A DNA stretch of 64,000 nt from DASRRB01 sp036732755. GTDB taxonomy: Bacteria > Planctomycetota > B15-G4 > SIAN01. Position 1 is the first letter of the stretch. Each line of letters starts with the position of its first letter. This document shows, one piece after another, positions 8,757-15,841 of the stretch. The stretch covers positions 4,689 to 68,688 of the forward strand of contig DAINBU010000010.1 in the NCBI GenBank assembly GCA_036732755.1, read 5' to 3'. The position numbers and the translations under genes are program-made. Under the pieces are notes generated by a model. The model did not search any database and had not been told where the DNA came from. It was given only the letters and a program-made list of their open reading frames with translations.

Positions 8757-8781
8757 TCGACTGCGAAGGAACGTCTCGCGC

Positions 8782-8858
8782 GGGCCCGTAGCTCAACAGG
8801 TCAGAGCGGCCGACTCATAATCGGCTGGTACCAGGTTCGAGTCCTGGCGGGCCCACCA
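8782..8858 (+). tRNA. tRNA with CAT anticodon, probably tRNA-Ile2 (lysidine type)
   Basis: A full cloverleaf can be drawn. The acceptor stem gggcccg (8782-8788) pairs with cgggccc (8848-8854). The D stem is gctc/gagc, and the anticodon stem gccga/tcggc holds the loop ctcataa, with anticodon CAT at 8816-8818. The T stem is ccagg/cctgg with loop ttcgagt. The discriminator is A and CCA is encoded. CAT could be Met or, after C34 lysidine modification, Ile. Acceptor pairs C4-G69 and C5-G68 match the TilS-recognised tRNA-Ile2 pattern rather than the U4-A69/A5-U68 of E. coli elongator Met, so Ile2 is favoured but not certain. Confidence 0.9.
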
Positions 8859-8888
8859 TTCCACGACCTCGTCGCGCCGGCGGTCGCG

Positions 8889-9524
8889 TCACCGCCCCAG
8901 CCGCGCGAAGTGCTCGATCAGGACGACGTAGGCGTTGCGGTCGAGCGCGTTCGGGCGCAGGAACTCGACGGGGTAGCCCGGCGTGCCGAGGAACGGGCGC
9001 AGGACCCACGCGAGCTGGATCGAGAAGAAGACGTAGAGCACGGCCCAGCTCGCGAGCGTGATGCGGTGGCGGGAGTCGCGCTGCAGCAGCGGGGCGTAGT
9101 GGCGGCGCAGCACGACGTGGCCGACCGCGGCGGCGACGGCGAAGAGGAGGCCGTCGGCGAGCGTGAGGAAGTAGCCGTTGCCGCTGCTGACGAAAGCGAA
9201 GACGACGAGCGGCGAAAGAGCGCCGAGCGCGACGGCGAGCGCGGCCTGCGCCGCCCACAGTCCGCGGCACGCGGCGCGGAAGTCGGCGGCGAGGCCGAGC
9301 ACGGCGTGCAGCACGTAGAAGTTGGGCAGCGTGACGACGCACGAGCAGAGCAGCAGGAGCGGGATCTTGACCGCCGAGTAGAGCGCGAGCACCGGCTCGC
9401 CCGACGACGCGCCGAGCGCGAGCCCGTGCAGCGCGCCGCCCGCGACCGCCAGCGCGACGCAGTCGCGCACGGTCGCCGCCTCGCCGTGCAGCACCGATCG
9501 CATCGCGGCGGCGGCGGAGGTCAC
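8889..9524 (-). CDS. Polytopic membrane protein, paralogue of the next gene
   Basis: 211 residues from a GTG start at 9524 with about six hydrophobic segments. It shares its architecture and several stretches with the gene immediately upstream. Here there is VKIPLLLLCSCVVTLPNFYV; the neighbour has LKLPLLFGLTLLVTFPSLYV. Both also carry a late motif of the type QxxWxLRPFLGxPGxP. The two are adjacent on the same strand, 4 bases apart, and look like an ancient tandem duplication. No enzymatic motif is visible and the function is unknown; both would sit in the inner membrane. Confidence 0.65.
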   Translation of the reverse strand: MTSAAAAMRSVLHGEAATVRDCVALAVAGGALHGLALGASSGEPVLALYSAVKIPLLLLCSCVVTLPNFYVLHAVLGLAADFRAACRGLWAAQAALAVALGALSPLVVFAFVSSGNGYFLTLADGLLFAVAAAVGHVVLRRHYAPLLQRDSRHRITLASWAVLYVFFSIQLAWVLRPFLGTPGYPVEFLRPNALDRNAYVVLIEHFARLGR

Positions 9525-9528
9525 GGCG

Positions 9529-10260
9529 CTACCCGTGGTGCAGCAGCCGACTCAGGGCGAGGAGCAGGCCGGAGAGGACGTTGCCGTCGCGCGGACAGAA
9601 CCAGGCGAAGGGCTGGCCCGGCTCGCCGAGGAACGGCCGCAGCAGCCACCCCATCTGCGCGCCGACGGTCCCGTAGAGCAGGCACCAGACCGTGAGGAGC
9701 CGCTGGCCCGGCGGCGGCTTGGCATCGGGCTCCTTCTGCAGCTGCGCCTTCGCGTTCCGGTGCAGCACGCGCAGCGAGAGCAGGCCGCCGACCGCGCAGA
9801 ACAGCACGTGGAGCAGGAGCAGGAACGGGTAGCTCTCGGTGCTGACCGCGAAGAACGCGAAGACCGGCCCGAGGCTCGCCAGCACGGCCAGGTGGACGAC
9901 GACCGCGGAGAGGAGCCGCCGCAGCGCCGCCATCCCGCCGAGCGGCGACTTCATCAGCGTCGCGAACACGTAGAGCGACGGAAAGGTCACGAGCAGCGTG
10001 AGCCCGAACAGGAGCGGCAGCTTGAGCGCGGCGCACAGCATCTGCAGCGCCGGCCGGTCGCCGCGGTGGCTGAGCCCGTAGGCGCCGAGGCTCGCGCCGT
10101 AGATCGCGCCGAGCAGGAGCGCGAGGCCGATCAGCCGGCGGCTGCGGGAGTGGACGCGCGCGGGGCCGGACGCCGCTTCGTCGACGGCGGAACCGCGCAG
10201 GACGAGGTCGAGAGTGTGCAGGAGGTCCGACCGGACGGGGAGGTCGGTGCTGTTCGACAT
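9529..10260 (-). CDS. Polytopic membrane protein, paralogue of the following gene
   Basis: 243 residues from ATG 10260, ending in TAG (9529-9531). It has about six hydrophobic segments after a 45-residue N-terminal region. KLPLLFGLTLLVTFPSLYVFA and MGWLLRPFLGEPGQPFAWF match the corresponding parts of its downstream neighbour, which supports the TAG as a genuine stop because both paralogues end a similar distance after the LRPFLG motif. Transcription probably continues into the neighbour. Function unknown. Confidence 0.65.
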   Translation of the reverse strand: MSNSTDLPVRSDLLHTLDLVLRGSAVDEAASGPARVHSRSRRLIGLALLLGAIYGASLGAYGLSHRGDRPALQMLCAALKLPLLFGLTLLVTFPSLYVFATLMKSPLGGMAALRRLLSAVVVHLAVLASLGPVFAFFAVSTESYPFLLLLHVLFCAVGGLLSLRVLHRNAKAQLQKEPDAKPPPGQRLLTVWCLLYGTVGAQMGWLLRPFLGEPGQPFAWFCPRDGNVLSGLLLALSRLLHHG

Positions 10261-10339
10261 GGCCGCGGAGTCTCGTGGCTCCGCCGCGCAACGTCAATGG
10301 GTCCGCGCCCGCGTGCGCCCGGCCCGGCCGGCCACCCCG

Positions 10340-11746
10340 TCAGTGCCTGCCGTTCGCCCCCGACAGCTCCTTCACGAGCTCGCCCACCACGCCCTTCGCG
10401 TCGCCGAAGAGCATGTAGGTCCGATCCAGGAAATAGAGCGCGTTGTCGATGCCGGCGAAGCCGGGGTTCTTGCTGCGCTTGATCGCGAAGACGGTCTTCG
10501 CCTTGTCGGCGTCGATGATCGGCATGCCGTAGATGGGGCTGGACTTGTTGGTGCGCGCGGCGGGGTTCACGACGTCGTTCGCGCCGATCACGAGCGCGAC
10601 GTCGCACTGCGGCATGTCGGGGTTGATCTCGTCCATCTCGATCAGGTCGCTGTAGGGGACGTCGGCCTCGGCGAGCAGCACGTTCATGTGGCCCGGCATG
10701 CGGCCGGCGACCGGGTGGACCGCGAACTTGACCGAGATGCCGCGCTTCACCAGCTGGTCGCGCAGCTCGCGGACGCGGTGCTGCGCCTGCGCGACCGCCA
10801 TCCCGTAGCCCGGGATGATCACGACGTTCTGCGCCTGCTCGAGTACCTGCGCCGCACCCTCGACCGTCTCGGACTTGTAGACGCCCTGCTCGTTGGCCGA
10901 CGCCTCGGGGGTCACCTGCCCGAACGCGCCGAACAGCACGTTGGTGAACGAGCGGTTCATCGCGCGGCACATGATGATCGAGAGGATCAGGCCGCTCGAG
11001 CCGTCGAGCGCGCCCGCCGTGATCAACAGCTTGTTGTCGAGCACGAACCCCATCGCGACGGCGGAGAGCCCCGCGTACGCGTTCAGGATCGAGATCACGG
11101 TCGGCATGTCGGCGCCGCCGATCGGGATGATCAGCAGCACGCCGAACGCGAGCGCGAGCGCGACGATCAGCGGGAAGCAGACCGCCGAGAGCCCGCCGGT
11201 CGGGTCGGCCACGACGACCACGCCGAGCGCGACGGCGAGCACCATCAGCCCGACGTTCGAGACGTTCTGGAACTTGTAGGTCACCGGCCGCTGCGGGATC
11301 CAGCGGACACCCTGCAGCTTGCCGGCGGCCATCAGGCTGCCGGTGAAGGTGAGGAAGCCGAGGATCACCTCGACCACGATCGCGCCCATGCGGAACGGCG
11401 TCGCCGCGGCGCCCCCCTCGCCGACCCAGACGTAGTACTTGGCGACGCCGACCAGCCCGGCGGCGAGCCCGCCGAAGGCGTGCGACAGCGCGGTCCGCTG
11501 CGGCACTGCCGTGATCGGCACGCGCGAGAGCGGGACGCCGACCACGAAGCCGGCGACGAGCGCGGCCACGATCCACCCGTGGTGCGTCACCTCGGACTGG
11601 ACCCAGGTCGCCAGGATCGCGAGCACCATGGCGAGCACGCCGGCGGTCACGCCGCGCCGCGCGCTCTTGGGGTCGTTCATCCAGTAGAGCGAGAAGACGA
11701 AGAGCACGGTCGCGGCGACGTACGCGAGCTGGATCAGGGCGGGCAT
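10340..11746 (-). CDS. pntB: NAD(P) transhydrogenase subunit beta
   Basis: 468 residues. With PntA it forms the inner-membrane, proton-translocating transhydrogenase (NADH + NADP+ to NAD+ + NADPH). The N-terminal half has about nine membrane segments. The C-terminal NADP-binding dIII domain begins near ENVVIIPGYGMAVAQAQH-like text (here QNVVIIPGYGMAVA) and includes VAGRMPGHMNVLLAEA, NPDMPQCDVALVIGANDVVNPAA and KRSKNPGFAGIDN, all diagnostic. ATG 11746 shares its A with the TGA of the preceding gene; an in-frame GTG three bases earlier is the alternative start. It is the last gene of the pntAA-pntAB-pntB operon. Confidence 0.95.
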   Translation of the reverse strand: MPALIQLAYVAATVLFVFSLYWMNDPKSARRGVTAGVLAMVLAILATWVQSEVTHHGWIVAALVAGFVVGVPLSRVPITAVPQRTALSHAFGGLAAGLVGVAKYYVWVGEGGAAATPFRMGAIVVEVILGFLTFTGSLMAAGKLQGVRWIPQRPVTYKFQNVSNVGLMVLAVALGVVVVADPTGGLSAVCFPLIVALALAFGVLLIIPIGGADMPTVISILNAYAGLSAVAMGFVLDNKLLITAGALDGSSGLILSIIMCRAMNRSFTNVLFGAFGQVTPEASANEQGVYKSETVEGAAQVLEQAQNVVIIPGYGMAVAQAQHRVRELRDQLVKRGISVKFAVHPVAGRMPGHMNVLLAEADVPYSDLIEMDEINPDMPQCDVALVIGANDVVNPAARTNKSSPIYGMPIIDADKAKTVFAIKRSKNPGFAGIDNALYFLDRTYMLFGDAKGVVGELVKELSGANGRH

Positions 11747-12207
11747 CACGGCTTCGCCCCGTCCTGCTTCGCAGGGACGTCGGGCCGCTTGAACATCTTC
11801 AGCATGCGGTCGGTGATCATGAAGCCGCTGACGATGTTGGTCATCGACGCGAACAGCGCGATCGCGCCGAGCACCCGGATCGAGGTGGGGTGGTCGCCGC
11901 CGGTGACCAGGATCGAGCCGACCACGGCGATCGCGGAGATCGCGTTGGTGAGCGACATGAGCGGCGTGTGCAGCAGGCGCGAGACGCGGGCGATCGCGCC
12001 GATGCCGATGAACGTCGAGAGCACGAAGACGAAGACGAGCGACCAGTAGTCGGGCGTCGCGGCGGGCTCGGCCGCCTTCTCCGCGCTCGCGGCGATGGCG
12101 TCGGGAGCGGCGGCGAGGGAGACGACGAGGAAGGCGGCGAGCAGCCCGGGCGCGGTCGCGAGCGCACGCCGCGGCGCGACGGGGAGGCGGGGGGATCGAC
12201 GCGGCAT
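11746..12207 (-). CDS. pntAB: NAD(P) transhydrogenase subunit alpha part 2 (membrane segment)
   Basis: The short membrane subunit of split-type transhydrogenases. DYWSLVFVFVLSTFIGIGAI begins the first membrane helix, followed by the conserved region around HTPLMSLTNAISAIAVVGSI. That helix set helps form the proton channel with PntB. Oddly, about 45 extra residues precede it, basic then hydrophobic then Ala-rich (RRALATAPGLLAAFLVVSL), resembling a signal peptide or an additional helix. ATG 12207 is preferred; a GTG at 12246 overlapping the pntAA stop is possible and would lengthen the protein by 13 residues. Its operon position between pntAA and pntB is canonical. Confidence 0.9.
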   Translation of the reverse strand: MPRRSPRLPVAPRRALATAPGLLAAFLVVSLAAAPDAIAASAEKAAEPAATPDYWSLVFVFVLSTFIGIGAIARVSRLLHTPLMSLTNAISAIAVVGSILVTGGDHPTSIRVLGAIALFASMTNIVSGFMITDRMLKMFKRPDVPAKQDGAKP

Positions 12208-12242
12208 GGGGGCGGGGTACTCCGGCGGCGGCGCGCGCGCGA

Positions 12243-13385
12243 TCACTTCGCGGCGACCGGCGCGAGCAGCGCCGCGGTGGGCGCGTGGACGATCTGGCCG
12301 TTGCGGGTGACGAGGCTGCCCGCGACGATCTCGTCGGCGAGGTCGACGTTGAGCGCGCCTTCGAGCGTGACGATCTTGAGGAAGGCGAGCAGGTTCTTGG
12401 CGTAGACGTCGCTCGCGTGCACCGGCACGAGCGACGCCACGTTGCGCAGGCCGACGATCTGCACGCCGCGCACGTTCACCGTCGCGCCGGGCTGCGTCAG
12501 CTCGCAGTTGCCGCCCTGGTCGGCGGCGAGGTCGACGACCACCGAGCCGGCGCGCATCCGCTCGACCATCGAGGCGGGCAGAAGCTTGGGCGCCGGGCGG
12601 CCCGGGACGAGCGCCGTGCAGATCACGACGTCGGCGTCGGCGACGCGCCTGGCGAGCGCCTCCTCCTGCGCGCGCTTGAACTCGGCGGACGCCTCCTTGG
12701 CGTAGCCGCCCTGGTCCTGCGCGTTCTCCTGCACCGGGACGTCGATGAACTTCGCGCCGAGCGACTCGACCTGCTCCTTCACGGCCGGCCGGATGTCGGA
12801 GACCTCGACCAGCGCGCCGAGCCGCCGCGCCGTCGCGACCGCCTGCAGTCCGGCCACGCCCGCCCCGAGGATCACGACTCGCGCCGGCTTGAGCGTGCCC
12901 GCCGCCGTCATCAGCATCGGGAACAGCTTCCCCAGCCGATCGGCCGCCATGACCACCGCCTTGTACCCGGCGATGTTCGCCTGCGAAGAGAGCGCGTCCA
13001 TGGGCTGCGCGCGCGAGATGCGCGGGATCAGTTCCATGGCGAAGACGGTGAGCCGCCGCTCCGCCATGCGGCGCACCAGGTCGATGCGTTGGTGGGGGTA
13101 GACGAACGAGACGAGCGCCGCGCCGGCGGCCGGCAGCTCGGAGTCGTCGCGCGGCGGATGCAGTCTCAGCACGAGCCCGGCGTCGGCGAGACCGCGTGCA
13201 CGGTCGGCCTCGATCTGCGCGCCGGCCGCCGCGTAGGCGGCGTCGGAGAAGGTGGCGCGCTCGCCCGCGCCCGCCTCGATCGACACGGCGAGCTTCGCCG
13301 CCGCCAGCTTCTTCACCGATTCGGGAGTGGCGGCCACGCGCGTCTCGCCGGGCTCGCTCTCCTTCGGGATGAAGACCTTCAGCAT
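12243..13385 (-). CDS. pntAA: NAD(P) transhydrogenase subunit alpha part 1 (NAD-binding)
   Basis: 380 residues forming the cytosolic dI domain, which binds NAD(H). FIPKESEPGETRVAATPESV at the N-terminus is the AlaDh/PNT family start. AMELIPRISRAQPMDALSSQ and the Rossmann segment VVILGAGVAGLQAVATARRLGA are diagnostic, as are VQENAQDQGGYAKE and GSVVVDLAADQGGNCE. ATG 13385 is the first codon of the fold. It starts the pnt operon and diverges from the beta-barrel gene at 13568 across a 182-base gap. Confidence 0.95.
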   Translation of the reverse strand: MLKVFIPKESEPGETRVAATPESVKKLAAAKLAVSIEAGAGERATFSDAAYAAAGAQIEADRARGLADAGLVLRLHPPRDDSELPAAGAALVSFVYPHQRIDLVRRMAERRLTVFAMELIPRISRAQPMDALSSQANIAGYKAVVMAADRLGKLFPMLMTAAGTLKPARVVILGAGVAGLQAVATARRLGALVEVSDIRPAVKEQVESLGAKFIDVPVQENAQDQGGYAKEASAEFKRAQEEALARRVADADVVICTALVPGRPAPKLLPASMVERMRAGSVVVDLAADQGGNCELTQPGATVNVRGVQIVGLRNVASLVPVHASDVYAKNLLAFLKIVTLEGALNVDLADEIVAGSLVTRNGQIVHAPTAALLAPVAAK

Positions 13386-13498
13386 GGAATCGGTCCCTGG
13401 CTCAAAAAGGGAGGCAAAGATTCGGTTCTGCGAGGCCTCTTGTCGAGTTCCTGCCCGCGCCGGAAATGCGCTCCAACCCCGTTCGAGCCGGACGGTAC

Positions 13499-13535
13499 CC
13501 TGCGCGCCCCGCTCGCCGCACCGACGGCGCGCAGG
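13499..13535 (+). other. Inverted repeat in the leader of the barrel gene
   Basis: cctgcgcgcc (13499-13508) is perfectly complementary to ggcgcgcagg (13526-13535) around a 17-base loop. It lies 32 bases before the ATG of the outer-membrane barrel gene, in the divergent gap with pntAA. It could be a 5'-leader hairpin or an operator. No T-tract follows. Confidence 0.35.
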
Positions 13536-13567
13536 TCGGCCGTCGAGTTTCGCGAGGGAAGACCGAC

Positions 13568-14434
13568 ATGCACCGGATCCTCGGAATTCTCCGTACCGCG
13601 TCGTTCGCCGCCGCCGTGCTGGCCGCCGCGCCGCGCGCGCCCGCCCAGGGCGACACCGGCTTCCTGCGCGGGACGGGGCGCACCGACGTCGCCTTCTCCT
13701 ACGGCTCCGAGTCGTTTCGCGACTTCTGGGTCGGCACGACCAAGACCTCCGACCCGAACGTCGGCAAGGTGACGCACGAGACGGCGAACCTCTGGCTCGC
13801 CTACGGCGTCGACAGCCGCACCGACCTGGTGTTGAACGCGACCTACGTCGACGCCGAGAGCGACGGCATCGCGACCACCAGCAATCGGGACGAGAAGCAG
13901 CTCCAGGACGCGACCATCGGCTTCAAGTACCAGCTCAACGAGTCGCAGCTCGGGCCGGGCCGCTTCTCGCTCTTCTTCGCGCCGGCCGCCAAGATCCCGA
14001 TGACCCACTACGAGTCGAACGCGATCACCGGGATCGGCGACGGACAGATCGACTACCGCGGCCGCGCGATCCTGCAGTACACGACCGACTGGGGCATCTG
14101 GATCGCCGCCGAATCGGGCTACGACTACCGCACGGAGAGCCCGGCCAACGAGGTGCCGCTCAACCTGACGCTCGGGATCCCCTGCACGCGCTACGCGACG
14201 ATCACGCCCTTCTTCAGCTACGTCAGCAGCCTCGGGAGCCGCGACCTCTCGACCACGCCCTTCCCGATCGTGCAGGAGCCCGGCGTGGAGGAGGAGTACA
14301 AGCGCTGGGGCGTGAGCGTGATCTTCAACGTGAACGAGCAGTGGGGCGTCACGGCCGGCTGGAAGGACACGCTCGACGGCCGCAACACGGGCGACGTCTC
14401 GGGCTTCTGGTTCGGCGCCTACTACCGGTTCTGA
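13568..14434 (+). CDS. Outer-membrane beta-barrel protein (MetA/phenol-pathway transporter-like)
   Basis: 288 residues. The N-terminus (ILRTASFAAAVLAAAPRAPAQG) is a signal peptide with cleavage likely after PAQ or AQG. The mature part alternates polar and aromatic residues in amphipathic strands, for example TNLWLAYGVDSRTDLVLNAT-type stretches and RFSLFFAPAAKIPM. It ends in GFWFGAYYRF; a terminal Phe is the usual outer-membrane insertion signal. This fits the PF13557-type 'outer membrane beta-barrel transporter' group. GAGGGAAG upstream serves as ribosome binding site. Its end overlaps the convergent metallo-beta-lactamase-like gene by 13 bases. The cargo is unknown. Confidence 0.75.
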   Translation: MHRILGILRTASFAAAVLAAAPRAPAQGDTGFLRGTGRTDVAFSYGSESFRDFWVGTTKTSDPNVGKVTHETANLWLAYGVDSRTDLVLNATYVDAESDGIATTSNRDEKQLQDATIGFKYQLNESQLGPGRFSLFFAPAAKIPMTHYESNAITGIGDGQIDYRGRAILQYTTDWGIWIAAESGYDYRTESPANEVPLNLTLGIPCTRYATITPFFSYVSSLGSRDLSTTPFPIVQEPGVEEEYKRWGVSVIFNVNEQWGVTAGWKDTLDGRNTGDVSGFWFGAYYRF

Positions 14435-15840
14435 GCGGGACGGTCGCCAGGGGCGGACGGCGCGGCGGGCGCGGCCGGCGGAACGGCGCGCAGCCAGTCG
14501 GCCCACGGCATCTCGGCCGGCCCGCCGACGACACGCAGCGCCTGCACCAGCGTGGCGACGTCGAGCTTCCTCTCCGCGACGAAGTCCGCGAGCGCGCGGC
14601 CTGACGGCCCGACGCGCGGCGCGCCGCCCTCGAAGCCGCTCCAGGCGAGGTCGCCCACGAAGAGGATCCGCGCGCGCGGCAGCCAGAAGACGACGTAGTC
14701 GTCGCTGTGGCGCGACGCGGCACCGAGGTCGAGCACAAGGAGCTCCTGCCCCGCGTCGGCGAAGCGGCGGCCCCGGTCGAACGTCTCGATGCGCAGCCGA
14801 CCTCCGCGGCGCGCGAGGCGGTCGGGCGCGAGCGTGAACGGCCGCATCACCGCCGCCTCGACGAACGGCGCGTCGAGCGGCGTCGTCACGATCGCCGCGC
14901 CCTCCGCGATGAACGGCCGCAGCCCGCCGCAGAAGCGCGGGTGGTGGTGGGAGAAGAGGATCGCGCGGATCGGCTTGCCGGGAAGCGCGGCCGCCAGCGC
15001 GTCGACGATCCGCTCGCCGGTCGCGCTCGAGGCGGGCGCCTCGAGGACGAGGAGATGGTCGGCGAACTCGACGGCGAGCGAGCGGACCGGGCAGGCCGGA
15101 TCCTCGACGACGAAGACGCCGGGCGCGAGCGAAGCGAGCGCGGCCGGCGGCGAGTGCGCCGGCGCGGACGCGGGCGGCAGCTCGAGCTCGCGCGCCGCCT
15201 CCAGCGCCGTCCCCGCCTTCGCGAGCGCGAGCTCGGCGCTCTGCGCGTCGAAGTCGCCGAACCGATCGAAGGAGATCGCGCTCGCGACCGGCCGCCCGTC
15301 GACCAGCTTCACGCCGGAGCAGCGCGCCTTCTCGAGCACGTCGCCGAGGCGCGGATGGGCGCGCCACTGCTCGCTCTGGAAGTCGCTCTCCCCGCTGCCG
15401 CCGGCGAGGGGGGCGCGCGCGCGCCACGGCAGCTCGGCGAAGCGGCGCGCGTCGGCCGCCGCCATGCCGGAGAGCTCGACGAAGCCAGCGGCGCCGCCCG
15501 CCTCGTCCATGCGCCGCCAGACTCGCTCGCCGCGCACGAGCGTCGTCTCGACGCGCGGCGGCGCGTCGCCGCCGTCGATCCAGGTGCGCTGCTCGAGCAG
15601 GAGCCGGTCGCCGCCGCTCGCGAGCGCGCGCAGCTTGGTCGCGACCGCTCTCCGCTCGCCGAGCTTCTCGTAGTCGCCCTCGAACTGGGCCGTGCCGTCG
15701 TACGCGACCTCGAACGGCGGCGGGCGGACCGCCTCGACCTCGGGCGCGCGCACCCTCTCGCCGGCGCACGCCGCCATCGCGAGCGCGAGCGCCGCCGCCC
15801 CCGTCCGCCCCGCTCCCCGCCGCCGCGGCGCGCGCGCCAC
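14422..15840 (-). CDS. Metallo-beta-lactamase-fold lipoprotein with degenerate metal site
   Basis: 472 residues. The basic N-terminus and hydrophobic stretch end in the lipobox LAMAAC, so it is probably a lipoprotein. The C-terminal half resembles the metallo-beta-lactamase fold: AILFSHHHPRFCGGLRPFI near residue 310 stands where HxHxDH is expected, and RILFVGDLAW matches the later GDxxF/W strand. Asp and the third His of the motif are replaced by Arg and Phe, so zinc binding as in canonical enzymes is doubtful. The N-terminal 200 residues have no recognised domain. The frame ends in two consecutive TAG codons inside the convergent barrel gene. Confidence 0.65.
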   Translation of the reverse strand: MARAPRRRGAGRTGAAALALAMAACAGERVRAPEVEAVRPPPFEVAYDGTAQFEGDYEKLGERRAVATKLRALASGGDRLLLEQRTWIDGGDAPPRVETTLVRGERVWRRMDEAGGAAGFVELSGMAAADARRFAELPWRARAPLAGGSGESDFQSEQWRAHPRLGDVLEKARCSGVKLVDGRPVASAISFDRFGDFDAQSAELALAKAGTALEAARELELPPASAPAHSPPAALASLAPGVFVVEDPACPVRSLAVEFADHLLVLEAPASSATGERIVDALAAALPGKPIRAILFSHHHPRFCGGLRPFIAEGAAIVTTPLDAPFVEAAVMRPFTLAPDRLARRGGRLRIETFDRGRRFADAGQELLVLDLGAASRHSDDYVVFWLPRARILFVGDLAWSGFEGGAPRVGPSGRALADFVAERKLDVATLVQALRVVGGPAEMPWADWLRAVPPAAPAAPSAPGDRPAQNR

Positions 15841-15841
15841 C

